In this document: positions 1 through 10,035 of the stretch, in pieces
Layout of the letters: every line of letters begins with the position of its first letter
Position numbering within the stretch: the first letter of the stretch is position 1
Assembly: GCF_036850765.1 (NCBI RefSeq)
Contig: NC_089493.1
Location: 10,727,632-10,791,631 of the forward strand
Direction of reading: 5' to 3'
Origin: Saccopteryx bilineata
Lineage: Eukaryota > Chordata > Mammalia > Chiroptera > Emballonuridae
Length of the DNA stretch: 64,000 nucleotides
Position numbers and translations under genes: made by a program
Notes under the pieces: model-generated
Database searches by the model: none
Seen by the model: only the letters and a program-made list of their open reading frames with translations
Told to the model about the DNA's origin: nothing

Positions 1-116
1 CAAAGAGATGGTTCTCAAGAGGCCACCATGGCCCAGCCCGCTCCTCACAAGGAGAGCTCCTGGGGCCCCCAACACTCCTGCAGGCTGGAGGTGGGGGCCA
101 AGGCCCATGCGGCCAG
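1..116 (-). other. 3' UTR / downstream flank of FAM181A
   Basis: This sequence lies immediately downstream of the FAM181A stop codon on the minus strand. No AATAAA-type polyadenylation signal is visible in these 116 bases, so the 3' end of the transcript lies beyond the left edge of the window. Confidence 0.6.
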
Positions 117-995
117 CTAGAGGTAGCCAAAGACGTTGAAGATGGGCGGGGGCATGGCCGGCTTCGTGGGGATCGGCTTCAGAACCACAGGTCTGTATAC
201 TTTCTGCCCCAGGCCATCCATATCCTTGCAGAAATGAGCCAGTTCCCCAGGGGAAGCTGGGCTTTTCCTCCACAGGCCCAGGCTGGGGACCGGGCCATGA
301 GGCAAGGCCCCTGGAGGGCCCGGGTAGATGGGCTGTCCATGGTACTGGAAGGGGCAGCAGCTCCAGGCATTGACGCGGCCCACCAGGGAGACCCCAGGCA
401 TCTTGTGTGGCTCCTTTTCAGCCAGTGCCTGTGGGGACATGGGCACCAGGGCCATCTCAGGCCCTAAGAGCTCCAAGCCCTTGCAGTGTTTCTTACCCTC
501 ATAGGGAGGTCCCTCTCTGGGGCCCAGTACCCCCTCCAGCCCCATGGGGTAGCTGTGGGTGGGCCGCGGCTCTTCCCAGAAGGAAGCGGGCAGCTGTCTT
601 TTCCTCATGGGCACCTGGCCAGGCCTGACAGCTTCTGGACTCTGCCCCTGTAGGGCCTGCTCCTTAGAGAGACACCCTTCCCGGTAGGGGTTCCCCAGAG
701 CCTTCTCCTTGCAGTCCCCACCACTGCTAGGGCAGGAATCGGGGCCAGAACCGAGGGGCAGCCTCGCGGGCCGGTCCTCAGGCCCCCTTCTCAGCAGAGG
801 CTCGGCCCCTCGGCCCGGGAGGCCCCGCGGAAGCCGGGAATACTTCTGGGAGAAGCGTTTGAGCTGCTTCTGCAGGTACTTGCGGTGGTCCACGGAGCGG
901 CGGCAGGGCGCGGACTTGTCCAGGGCCGCCTTGATGTCACTGGACGCCAGGTTGACAAAGTTCAGCAGCATCTTCACGTCACTGTCGGATGCCAT
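117..995 (-). CDS. FAM181A: FAM181A, family with sequence similarity 181 member A
   Basis: This is a complete intronless coding region of 292 residues, ending in TAG (CTA on the plus strand at 117-119). I recognise FAM181A from three blocks. The N-terminus begins MASDSDVKMLLNFVNLASSD, followed by a basic helical segment at about residues 30-54 (CRRSVDHRKYLQKQLKRF). A central segment at about 128-142 reads VPMRKRQLPASFWEEP. The invariant C-terminus is PPPIFNVFGYL. The central segment matches the omega-loop of YAP/TAZ that docks on TEAD transcription factors, and FAM181A and FAM181B are reported TEAD interactors, so the protein is probably nuclear. The middle (about 60-125 and 150-200) is low-complexity and Gly/Pro/Glu-rich. 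The start is chosen at 995: it has G at -3 and +4, and no in-frame ATG lies between it and the putative splice acceptor near 1081. The frame stays open upstream to an ATG at 1271 (384 residues), which I do not favour. The gene is single-copy here and shows no frameshift. Confidence 0.95.
   Translation of the reverse strand: MASDSDVKMLLNFVNLASSDIKAALDKSAPCRRSVDHRKYLQKQLKRFSQKYSRLPRGLPGRGAEPLLRRGPEDRPARLPLGSGPDSCPSSGGDCKEKALGNPYREGCLSKEQALQGQSPEAVRPGQVPMRKRQLPASFWEEPRPTHSYPMGLEGVLGPREGPPYEGKKHCKGLELLGPEMALVPMSPQALAEKEPHKMPGVSLVGRVNAWSCCPFQYHGQPIYPGPPGALPHGPVPSLGLWRKSPASPGELAHFCKDMDGLGQKVYRPVVLKPIPTKPAMPPPIFNVFGYL
576..614 (-). other. TEAD-binding omega-loop motif within FAM181A
   Basis: These codons encode VPMRKRQLPASFW (residues 128-140). 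The pattern is PMR-x-R-x-LPxSFW, equivalent to the YAP omega-loop (PMRxRxLPxSFF). In YAP, the Arg, Leu, Ser and aromatic residues contact TEAD. All corresponding positions are intact here, so TEAD binding is probably retained. Confidence 0.75.
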
Positions 996-1027
996 CACCA
1001 GGGGGGCCACTTCACGGGGCTTTCCAT
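995..1027 (-). CDS. Upstream ORF overlapping the FAM181A start (MESPVKWPPW)
   Basis: A 10-codon ORF starts at 1027 on the minus strand and ends in a TGA whose final A is the A of the FAM181A ATG (TGATG). Its own start has a weak -3 T but G at +4. The main start has G at both positions. If the transcript includes this segment, as the acceptor near 1081 implies, leaky scanning or termination-reinitiation could tune FAM181A translation. Its peptide function is unknown; the effect is probably regulatory. Confidence 0.45.
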   Translation of the reverse strand: MESPVKWPPW

Positions 1028-1600
1028 GAAGAGGGCGGCTCTGCTGGTGGCTGGTAGCTCCAGGGAGGGCACAGAGCTGACCTGGGGGACACACAAGCCA
1101 TTGTAGTCTCTCTGAGCGACCAGCTCTGCTCTCCCCGAAGGCCATGTGGCTGCAGTCAGGGGCCGCGGCCCCAGCACCCCTCGGCCCCAGGCACAGTCCC
1201 GGGTGGTGGGACACCCGTTCCAGCCACGAAGCATTGCGTGAGCGCCTGTGACGGAACAGGCTCGAGCACATTTAGTCCTTCTGGGTCCATGGCCCTCAAC
1301 TTGCAGCTGAGGCTCAGAAAGGTCAAGTGACTTGCCCAAGGTGATCCAGCTACAGGTAGCATCTCCGGGGCTGGAGCACAGGTGCCCTGGCCCCGGGACA
1401 GTTGTGGGTCCCACACATCCTGCTGCCAATGTGCACAGCTTGTCAGCAGGGTTTTCTTTTCTGAGCAGAGGTGACTGCTCCAGTTTCAGGCAAAGCCAAT
1501 CCCCCTCTCCCCCTGGCGGCGCCCCCTCCGCCCACCCCCACCCCAGCCCTGTGGGCTCAGCCCCCCTCCTCGGTCCCCACGCTCCACCCCCAGCACTCAC
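1028..1600 (-). other. Putative FAM181A 5' UTR segment and intron 1
   Basis: On the minus strand, a splice acceptor (tgtgtgtcccccag) ends at 1082 and a strong donor (tcctgc|gtgagt) has its GT at 1600-1599. Removing 1082-1600 joins a 5' exon to the coding exon. Reading the main frame back through that junction reaches a stop with no intervening ATG, so exon 1 would be non-coding and translation would start at 995. A MIR fossil lies inside this putative intron. These are inferred splice sites without transcript support. Confidence 0.4.
1285..1385 (-). repeat. MIR fossil (antisense)
   Basis: The segment contains the antisense MIR core (gctgaggctcagaaaggtc...acttgcccaaggtgatccagct). It is ancient and diverged. 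Confidence 0.7.
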
Positions 1601-1870
1601 GCAGGACAGGCAGGACCCCTGTCTGGCACTCGAGCCCAGGCCTGCCTGGCGGGCTGAGCTCAGGCTGTGGCAGCAGGAACTCCCCTGTAGAAGCCTATCT
1701 GCAGCAATTTCATGCCTCCCAGACCACCTCCCACAGCCTCTCACCCCTCCCCTGGGCCCCCACCTGCCCCGGGCCCCCACCCAGACGGGGCCCTGCCGCC
1801 AGGGCCTCCACACTGACCAGGGGTGCGGGCCCGGGTCCGGGCCCGCCAATGTGGCCCAGCTGGTTCCCGC
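1601..1870 (-). other. Candidate non-coding exon 1 of FAM181A
   Basis: This GC-rich sequence lies directly upstream of the consensus donor at 1600 and downstream of two CCAAT boxes. The upstream boundary is a guess. In the frame that joins the coding exon, a stop occurs before any ATG, consistent with a leader exon. Confidence 0.3.
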
Positions 1871-2115
1871 CGCAGACCGGGGCCAGGCCCGTGCGGCCAG
1901 TGAGCTCCAAGTGTCCAGCTGGAAGCGGTTGTGCCGCCCGCCCTCGAGTGGGCTGAACGGAGGACACGTCCCCGGAGCTGGGGGGCCCCTCAGGCCAATC
2001 AGGAGCGCCTCTCCAGATACAAAGCATCCCAATCAGGCGGCAGCGCCCCGTTCCCACATTCTTTGCCATCACAAATTGTCACCATGGGGACCATCACAAA
2101 AAAGACAGCTCCCAA
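1871..2115 (-). promoter_or_regulatory. Candidate FAM181A promoter with two CCAAT boxes
   Basis: Two CCAATCAGG motifs occur at 1994-2002 and 2029-2037 (plus-strand reading), 35 bp apart in the same orientation, as expected for NF-Y. They sit in GC-rich sequence just upstream of the candidate exon 1. The adjoining 2060-2130 block (caaattgtcaccatgg..., AT-richer) has the texture of conserved DNA. No clear TATA box is seen. Confidence 0.35.
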
Positions 2116-2218
2116 ATGCAATCATTTCCCGGTAAATTTCTACCCTTCAGCCCCACGCCCCCCTCGGCCTCAACGCCCTCCTCCCCTTGACCTCGGTTCC
2201 CTGGTTTCTTGAGGGGGC

Positions 2219-2279
2219 CATGTGTGTGTGTGCGCGTGCGTGTGTGTGTGTGTGTGTGTGTGCGCGTGTCTGTGTGTTT
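2219..2279. repeat. (TG)n microsatellite
   Basis: This is an alternating TG/CG tract of about 57 bases beginning at 2221. It is potentially polymorphic and can adopt Z-DNA. Confidence 0.95.
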
Positions 2280-2559
2280 AAGAAGTCCAGGCCTGAGGAG
2301 GGGCTGGGCCCAGAGGAGATGGGCTGCTGTCCTGCCCCAGGGCTCGGGCCTGCAGCTGCCATGCTCCAGTGCAGACGGACAATCGGACGGGTAAGCCGGG
2401 CTGGCGGTCTCTCCCCGCTGTCCTTGAGCGTTGAGTGGCTCTCTCCTCTCCTCTCTCTCTCCCACCCCACACCCCAGCCCCCGAGGCATGGCTCCGGCAG
2501 GCCTGCGAGGGCCGGTGGCACCGGGGTACGGGCAGAGGTGGCCGGGGAGGACTCTCTAA

Positions 2560-2830
2560 CGAGGGCCTGGGATATCCATGGGAAGGCAGCGGAGCTCTCA
2601 GGAATCTTGTCTTTATGTTTGCTTCCTCAATTGAGCTGCACAAAGCCTGAATTGCCCATTCAGCGCAGCCGGACAAAAGGTTGGCGTTGCACGGTCCCCT
2701 TGCATTTGTAGTCAAACAGTTAGGGACTTAAATCGAGTCGTCATGATGGAGAAAGAGGTGGACAAAGCCCATAGAATTGCCATCAGCAAACATTTTCCTG
2801 TGTCATATTAGCCAGTCTCCATGGCTCCCC
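2560..2830. promoter_or_regulatory. Candidate conserved non-coding element
   Basis: This is a unique AT/GC-balanced block with no repeat signature, including stretches such as tttgcttcctcaattgagct and gccatcagcaaacattttcc. It lies 1.5 kb upstream of the FAM181A start. Its texture suggests an enhancer, but conservation was not tested. Confidence 0.3.
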
Positions 2831-3469
2831 CTGGCCTGGGGACAATGGCACAAGTTTGCACACTTGGCTACTGTCACCGTGCCAACGCCGGCGGGGCCGC
2901 AAGCAGGGCCACTCTGAGCGAGCGAAGGAGACCTGAGCCGGCCGTGGGCCCTGCACACCAACTGGCCGGAGGGAAGGTGAGGTCGGCGGCGGAGGGAGGC
3001 TGCCTGGGAAATGCAGGCGGGCGAGGCCTCCATGCCAGCCAGCCTGGTGGGCCCCTACCCCTCCTGCCTGCCCCTCCTCCCCTCCTTCCTCTTTCTTTTC
3101 CTTCTCCTCTTTCCTCTGCCATCTCCTCCTCCTGTCCCCGAATGGCTGGTGGTCTACACACACCTTTGCACCACAATCTACACTGCCAGGGACTCCTCCC
3201 TGGAGTCCCCCCTCAGACTGGGGACACTGACAGGGCTGGGCCTGACCTCACCCAGGAGCGATGGCCCCACCCCACCTGCTGGCCAATAGACAGCTGCTCC
3301 CCACGGGAAACCTGCCCACAGCGGCCTGAGCCACCTCCCCCTCGGTCTGAGAGCTCCTACTAGTAAAATGAAGGGTTTGCAAGAGATTGTCCAATGGTGG
3401 GGGGTGTGGTATTCTCCACGCCTCCTTCCCTTCCTGTGGGGGTTAGAGAAGCATGGACCAAGATGGAGG
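2831..3469. other. Unique sequence with CpG-rich patch and CT tract
   Basis: 2880-3010 is CpG-rich (ccggcggggccgc, gtcggcggcgg). 3057-3135 is a pyrimidine-rich run (ctcctcccctccttcctctt). No gene or named repeat is recognised. The CpG patch could be an alternative promoter. Confidence 0.4.
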
Positions 3470-3645
3470 TGACCTTGAACTGCAGCATCTGGGTCACCGG
3501 CCATCACACGGTCTGAGGAGTGTGACCACTAAAGCAGCAGCCTGTGCGTGGGTGAGAGCTAAACCACCATCGCTTTAAGCCTCTGAGTTTTGGGGGTGAC
3601 TTGTTTCTGTAGCGTAACCCAGCCCACCCTGACCGGTACAGGCAG
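3470..3645 (+). repeat. LTR-like fossil (MaLR/ERVL type)
   Basis: The 3' part (accatcgctttaagcctctg agttttggggg in spirit) matches the common end of ancient ERVL/MaLR-type LTRs ('ttaagccactaagttttgggg'). Boundaries are uncertain. Confidence 0.5.
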
Positions 3646-4243
3646 GAAACATTCTTTCTGCCCCAGACCACTTTGCACATGCGGCTGGACAAAATGCCCA
3701 AGGTCATCGGGTTAGGCCCGGGCTTGTCCCATCAGAGTGCCCGCTGCCTCCTGCGTGGGGGCCAGACCGCGCAGCCTGACGTGTTCAGATCCCTTCATGC
3801 CCAGCACCGGCCTACTTAACCAACTCCCCCATTATTCTCCGCTGGGAGGCCGGCCTCAAACCATCCCGGCCCCGTTCCCTCCCTGGCCTCCTCCACGGCC
3901 TGTGTCCCTCTCTCTGGAGCCCTTTCTCCCTTTGAAGAGCATCGAGACTGTCTCTCGCCACTCCACGTGGTCACAGCCGCCTCTGAGATTCCGCAGCACC
4001 TGCAGCTGCTCCGGTCCACCTGGCTTTGCCTGCCTGTGACATTATCCCCTTGTTTCTCAGCTCATATTGATACTCCCCCAACAGGCCGGTGAGTTGTGTG
4101 GGAGTCAGGTCTATATTTTCTAAAAAAAAAAATTCCCATAGATCTCAAAGTGGGCTGTTCTCCCCACTTTTTGTGAAAAGAGGGAAGGAAAAAATGAAGA
4201 CAAGAGGGAGGGAGGAAGAAAGGGCAGAGAAAATGGAATGGAT
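3646..4243. other. Unique intergenic sequence
   Basis: No gene is seen. 3790-4060 is C/T-rich and could be a very diverged L2, but I cannot support that. Confidence 0.3.
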
Positions 4244-4445
4244 GAACTAACTGATACTTGTTGGGCACCTACTATGTGCCAAAGCCATAACCCGCGGCGG
4301 CAGGTGGAAGACCTCCCCGGGCCCGGCCCCACGAAGGCGCTCCCGTTGCCTTTTACAGTGAAGAACGTCAGGTGGAAGTCACGTTCCCAAGGATCACAGC
4401 TAATAATACCTGGTAGAACTTGGACTTGAAGCCAGGCCTGTCTCC
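4244..4445 (-). repeat. MIR/L2-like fossil (antisense)
   Basis: It starts with the hallmark ttgggcacctactatgtgcc and continues to an aacttggacttgaagccagg tail, the antisense form of a MIR element. Confidence 0.65.
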
Positions 4446-4551
4446 ACGAAAAACCTGTGTTGGTTCTGCCACGCCACGTGGCTTCCCTGAGCTCCTCACA
4501 GGCACTGGGCACTGATTTCGTGCTGCCCGGTTTGAAGGCCCAGAAGACCAC

Positions 4552-4577
4552 TTTTTTTTTTTTTTTTTTTTTTTTTT
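4552..4577. repeat. Poly(T) tract
   Basis: An uninterrupted run of 26 T. No retroelement body is recognised on its right side, so I do not assign it to an insertion. Confidence 0.9.
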
Positions 4578-5084
4578 ACCTAAGTCCTGGGTTCAGCTCT
4601 TCTGTGCCTCCGTCAAAATGTGACTGTCAACTTGCGACTCAGGAATATATACGGGAGCCACCGCTGTGGGTCATCAGGCTGGGGAGGAGGAGAGAGCCGT
4701 GGTTCAGGGAACTGTGGCCCGAGAGCCCGATCCGTGGCCCTGCCCCGCCCCACCCAACCTCTCATCCCTGCGGGGAGAGACTGCTCCCTGTTTCCCTGAG
4801 AGGCCACGTCGACAGGTGGAAAAACAGTAATTATACTTATGCCTCACTCTCGAGAGCCGTTTCACAGTCACTCTCGTCATGGTCCTGTGTTTGGGCACAG
4901 AGGGAGTTGTTTTCCTTATTTATAGTTGGTGACACACTCAAAAACATGCCTCAAACCTCTAATTCTTGAACCCAACTCAGGGCTGCTCAGCCAACCCTAT
5001 CCTCTCAAGAGTTTTCAAAGTCCAGCTTAAGTAGCTAGGAAGACTACCAACTCCAGCATTATATATGACACCCTCTCCCAGTCC
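4578..5084. other. Unique intergenic sequence
   Basis: No gene, clear repeat or regulatory block is recognised. Confidence 0.3.
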
Positions 5085-5410
5085 TGTGTTTATAGATTCG
5101 GAGATAAAGTCTAACCTCCTTAGCTTAACACAGGAGGCCCTTTGTAATCTGACCCCTACTGGGGCCTGGCACAGAGTAGCTTCTCACAGAAGGTTTCTGG
5201 AGTTCAGTTCTTTGCCCACTCCACTGAAGAGAATTCTTCTTGGGGACTGGAAACAACTGTTCCCTGTCTTCTCTTTCACTTCTGGATTGGCCCACCCACC
5301 CAACCCCACCTGTGTGAGCTATCTGAAAACAGGGAGTTTGTCCACTGTTCACCTTTTATCTCCAGTGACTGGAAGGGCCTTGGCACACAGCAGCCCGGAA
5401 TGAAGGGCGC
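5085..5410 (+). repeat. L2 3'-region fossil
   Basis: The phrase order 'aagtctaacctccttagc', 'aggccctttgtaatctgacc' and then 'cttggcacacagcag' near 5385 follows the L2 3' consensus in the sense direction. Confidence 0.6.
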
Positions 5411-5620
5411 TGTGGTTGCTGTGCTTTAATGGCGGCCAACGGTCTGTGCTTCCCTGGGACTGCGGATGCCTTGAAAGCAGGAAGCTCCGTTCCACAACCA
5501 CATCCCCTGCAACAGAGAGGGTTTCTAGGAAGCCCCGTGCACTGCAAGTGAGCTGTGCGGACTTGAACCATAGGATCCCTTCCCAACCATTGGCTGTCAC
5601 CTCCGTGGGTCTCTGACAGT

Positions 5621-5698
5621 CCAGCTGTGCTGACCCCACCTCAAGTTTATCCACACCATCCGGCTGTGCTGACCCCGCCTCAAGTTTATCCACACCAT
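5621..5698. repeat. 39-bp tandem duplication
   Basis: Two copies of a 39-bp unit, beginning ccagctgtgctgacc at 5621 and ccggctgtgctgacc at 5660, differ at two positions. A third copy starts and decays at 5699. Confidence 0.95.
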
Positions 5699-5699
5699 C

Positions 5700-6495
5700 C
5701 AGCATCAGGGACTAACCCAGCTTCCAGTCGACTCCACTCTGCACCTACTGTGTGTTAGGGACCAGAGGGTGCAGGGTGGGTTTCCTTGGCTTGCTCTGCT
5801 GTCCCCAAGGCGACTTGTTGGAGGAGAGATGGACTTTGTGCTAATGACTGAATGGCTGTCATCTGCCTACCTCCTCCCAGTGCAACAGAACAACAGGATC
5901 TTGCTTTCCTCGGTTTCCCAAACAAATGACCAGGAGCCACCTGTCCAGAAGCTCTGGAGGTCATCAGACATAAGCCACTCCTAGGACTTAGCCAACACAG
6001 GTGCAAACAGAAGCTGAAAGCCAGAGGGGGTGGTTGACAAATGGCATGCACTGGTCAAGTCAGAGGGGGTGGGGGAGCTCATCTGGGGTGGTGGGCTTTC
6101 AAATTACTTTCCTGCAGAGAAGCCCAGTAAAATCACCATGTGGCGGCCCAGCGTATAAGTGACAGCCGCATGCTGTGAGCATGGGCGCAGCTCACACACG
6201 CAGATGCACACGGGCTACTTGTCTTGCAGACAGAGAGAAGACAAGGAAGCTGTTTTGATGACAGAGAACTTTGAGACCAAGGCTTATGGATTACAGTCCG
6301 ACATCAGCCGTCCTTTGCTTCGGTTGTGGAACATTCAGGAAATCTTGATTTAGAGAAACAAGCAGCTAAAGCGGTAATTGTTCAAAAGCCCGGCTTGCCA
6401 CCTGAGCTTAGTCATCCAATGACTACGCAGCCCTCACCGTGTGATCCAAGTCTGTAACATGCAGCAAGTCTTGTGTTCTTCCCAGGTGCCATGCT
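5700..6495. other. Unique intergenic sequence
   Basis: No gene or clear repeat is seen. 6150-6400 is AT-balanced and could be functional, but nothing specific supports this. Confidence 0.3.
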
Positions 6496-6600
6496 TACTG
6501 TCTTTAACGGATATGGAAACCGAGGCACCAAGCTCGGGAAGTTGCCCACGGTCCCCTGGTCAGTAAATCTCTGCTGGGATTGGGATGTTGGCAGTTGGGG
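6496..6600 (-). repeat. MIR fossil (antisense), weak
   Basis: The string 'tatggaaaccgaggcaccaa gctcgggaagttgcccac' (split here) resembles the antisense MIR core. It is diverged. Confidence 0.4.
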
Positions 6601-6829
6601 CCAGACCCTTGGTGACAACTATCGCACGATACTGCTCCCTGCGGACACCCATTCACCGGCACACCAGCCCTGGCCCCCTCCTGGGGCTGTGCTAGCCCAG
6701 AGATGCAGGTGTGCTTGGCCCACCCGGCCCCGTGGAGCAAGGTCCGACCACCAGATTCAGAAAACGTTCAGAGAACACAACAGCCAGACCAGTGCCTCTG
6801 TGGACTCGTGACGCAGACATCACAAGACT

Positions 6830-6960
6830 ATTTATGTAACTAACCCCCTTACATAATGGGAGTATTTCAATCAAAGACCAGCCCGCGGCACACTGTCAGC
6901 TGCAATCAGACCAGACAGGCTTCCTTGGGGTGGAGGGCTCAGGGTTGAAATAAACCCCTG
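6830..6960. promoter_or_regulatory. Candidate conserved non-coding element
   Basis: A short unique AT-rich block (taactaacccccttacataa, gtatttcaatcaaagacc) stands out from its flanks. ATCAAAG near 6870 is a TCF/LEF-like site. Weak evidence. Confidence 0.25.
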
Positions 6961-7944
6961 TGGCTGCCAGGCTGAGGGCTTCCTGCCCTGGCGACCTCAC
7001 CTCAGATCTGAGGCTTAGCACCACCGTGGCTGTGCCCTCCGAGCGGCTGGAGACTAGCTCAGCCAGTCTCTGCGATCCCGACCACAGCCCAACTACAGTG
7101 ACAGAGACATCACAGTTGATGTCTCACCCTCCGTGGACAAAATCTACCCAGGTGAAGCCCACCTTGGGCACATCTCAACTGTAAAGAGCGGCTGACATGA
7201 CAGGAATAACACCTCTGTGTCCCCGTTGGGCGACCCAGTGGACCACTGCCCCACATTCTCGCCGCCACCACCCTGTGCCAATCCCTGCCACCCACCACGT
7301 GCTCATCACCTTGACTGTGTCCTCTGGTGCCTCTCTGATGCGTCTTCCCGCCCAACCCAGTGCGCTGGTTGGGAATGAAAAGTTCGTTTAATCTCAACTG
7401 CCAACTCGAATTTGATTGGTGATGGCTGGCGGGTGCCCTGTGGAAAGATTCCAAGGGCCCTGCAGGGCTCAGCAGTGAGAATGCCCTGATCGGCTAGTGC
7501 TGTCTTCTGTGGGTGCAGATGGAGACAGGGCTGACTATATGCCAGGTGTTCCTGAATCCGGGTCAGAATCACAGGATGCAAAGCCAGGGGTGCGAAGCTT
7601 GGCATTCTGGTAACCCCTCCCCCTCCGCAATTTTAATCAAAGGAACAATGTCCCAAAGAAGAACAGTGGCTCCCCCAAGGACTCAAGTGCTCCCACTTCC
7701 CAGGCCAGAGTTCACTGATGCACTTCAACAAACTGAGGCCAGGGATGTTAGGCATTCTGGAGAGTGGAGACCCTGAGTTTGGTGCAATGGAGGGGAGAGG
7801 TTGCTACAAGGAGCAGGGCAAGATAAAGTTAGGAAGAAAGGTTGTCCTCCATATATATTTGCAAGCAAGAGGCACATCATAAAGGCCCATTGAATGAATG
7901 AATGAATGAAAACTTTCAGAGGTGGGCCCTGCCCTTCCTGTTCG
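6961..7944. other. Unique intergenic sequence with a short (GAAT)n tract
   Basis: No gene is seen. 7891-7911 is a (TGAA)n run of about five units, probably the tail of an L2 relic. Confidence 0.35.
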
Positions 7945-8055
7945 ATAGATTAGGAAACTGAGGCTGAGAAGGTAGGGGAATACTTTCCTGGCCCCTGAGC
8001 TAGATGGCAGAGGGGCTGGGGTTTGATCTCAGTCTTGTCTACACTACAGTGCCAC
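7945..8055 (-). repeat. MIR fossil (antisense)
   Basis: The segment contains attaggaaactgaggctgag followed by gctgggg tttgatctcag, the antisense MIR core. Confidence 0.65.
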
Positions 8056-8544
8056 TTGGAAAAGGGGGGGACAGGGCATTGTCCCACCTCATCTATCTCT
8101 TGCCTCACAGTCTCCCAGTGCTCCCCCTCCTGCCTGGAGGGCCTGTCCCACTTTGGTCATATACAGGGGACTCCTTTTTGTCATCCAACTTTCGTTTCCT
8201 GACTCCTGATCACAGCTCTGTCTGTAGTGCAAATCCAGGCCCAAACACACTTAAAAAAAAACCCCTCTGGGTAAAGTTTTGCCACAGGACAGGGACATTT
8301 GCATAATCAGCAAATGGGCCATCGGAGCCTGCCTGAACATGTTCTGTTCCCAGGTCCTGATCGGGCGTCAGGGGAGTAAGAAGAATTCCTATGGTGAGTT
8401 CAGCAGCCCCTCACCTCCACCCCAGCGCCGAGGCTGGGCCCTCCTGCCAACACTGCCCCCTTGGGTGGCATTCCAGTGCTTGGCACATGGTAGGCACCCC
8501 TGGGAGCACGTTTGTCACCTGGAAGCAGACATACTGTACCTCCA
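8056..8544. other. Unique intergenic sequence
   Basis: Nothing recognised apart from short low-complexity runs. Confidence 0.3.
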
Positions 8545-8665
8545 GAGTCAAGGAGCTGCATTCCAGCCCTGCCTCTGCTCATCCAGGCAGGTGATTTCAA
8601 CTCTCTGGGCCTTGATTTTCTCATCTGTAAAAGGGGGTGATTCTAGTCACTCTGCTGGCTTGGTG
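8545..8665 (+). repeat. MIR fossil (sense)
   Basis: The string attccagccctgcctctgct ... tctctgggccttgattttct catctgtaaaa follows the sense MIR consensus. Confidence 0.75.
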
Positions 8666-9389
8666 AGACCATAGAGAAAGGGGTTCCAAGAATAACTTGG
8701 GACTGACCAGGTTATAAGATGTACCAAGCATGAGGGAGGGGGAGCCCCCAAATAGTACCAAGGGCTTGACCACCACCAGACCCAAGTTCAAAGACATCCA
8801 CGAAGGGCTGGCAGTGATAGTCCCCATCAACCCTGAATGAGGACCAAGCCTTCCAGATGGTAAGGGTGATGGAAATGGCCCAGCCGCCACTGATCCCTTC
8901 CCTTGGGCTAAAGGAGGAGTGGAGGGGGCCTAGCTCTGTGGGGAAGGAGCAGACGGGGTCCAGGGGGAAGAGAGGGCAGGAAGGAGGGAGCTGGGGAGAC
9001 ACTGAACGTGGACGAGGTGGTGCAGGTCACTCCCACAGCCAGAGCAAAGAAGTGAGCGGCAGACGTGGGCTCAGCGTGTGTCCAGTGAAGCCTGGAGTTG
9101 GCTCTGGCCACAGTTCCAGAACTGGGTGCCGAGATGACTCTGGGGCCTCTTCTCTCTCCCTCTATCCTGCTACCCCACCTGTCTCCTGGGCCTTAAGTAC
9201 CATCTGCGGGCTGATGACTCCCTGTGCAAGCCTCCAGCCTGGACCTCTCCCGAGACCCCAGAGTCCTGTCCAGCAGCCTCCTCACCCTCTCCCCGGGGAA
9301 GGCTGCGATCCCCCACTTCCCACAGCCAAATCTGAGCTCTGGGTTTTCTCCCCACTCCACTCCTCCTGCAGTTTCTCTGTAGTCCTCTC
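8666..9389. other. Unique intergenic sequence
   Basis: No gene is seen. 8930-9010 is G-rich (gggaagagagggcaggaagg). Open frames here are not recognised as genes. Confidence 0.3.
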
Positions 9390-9838
9390 CTTCCTGTTGC
9401 TCAAGCCTAAACCTCGAAGTTACCCCACCTGCTCTCATGCTCACTCTTTGCGCTCTAGTTGCAAACTATACCAAGAATCTGACCACTCTGCACCCTCTCC
9501 TCCGCCCCCACCTGGGACCAATGCCCCACCGCCTCTTACCTCACTTGAATTGTTTGTCTCCTAACTGGGCTCTTGATTCTGCCCATAGCACCTGTGCTCC
9601 TTAAAAAAGATAAGCTGGCTCAGAGCACTCCTCTGCTTCCCCTGCCCCATCGGTTCCTGTCTCACTCAGAGAAAAAGCCCTCCAGGGGCCACCAGATCAG
9701 TTACTTCTCTCACCTTACCCCCTTAATTACCCTGCTTCAGCCCCACTGCTCTCCTTGCTGTTCCCCAAACATCAGACATGCAGTGACCTCAGGGCCTTTG
9801 CATTTGCTGTTTCTTCTTCCTGGAATTCTCTTCCCATA

Positions 9839-10035
9839 GATCCGTTGGTAAATGACATTCCATCTGTTTGTGTCAATGAAGTTTTATTGGGACACAGTCA
9901 TGCCCGTCCACTGACGTATTGTCTATGCTGCTTTTGCACTGTAGAGGCAGAATGGAGGAGTCATGAGACACCAGAGGGCGCACAAAACCTGAGTATTTCC
10001 TTTTTTTTACAGAAAGGTTTGGCCACCCTCTGCCC
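9839..10035 (+). mobile_element. hAT-Charlie-type non-autonomous DNA transposon fossil
   Basis: The core aagttttattgggacacag, cgtattgtctatgctgcttt and acagaaaggtttggcca matches a widespread mammalian hAT repeat. The same family recurs at 25040-25265. No transposase is encoded. The insertion splits an L2 and is therefore younger than it. Confidence 0.6.
9966..9983 (+). promoter_or_regulatory. CTCF-like motif
   Basis: AGACACCAGAGGGCGCAC matches the CTCF core (CCACYAGRKGGCGC) except at one or two positions, in forward orientation, inside the hAT fossil. Confidence 0.4.

Noticed and set aside
117..1271. 384-residue form of FAM181A starting at 1271
   Set aside because: The extra 92 residues read through a good acceptor at 1082, and this frame has no in-frame ATG between the acceptor and 995. 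The 292-residue form has the better start context and family-like N-terminus.
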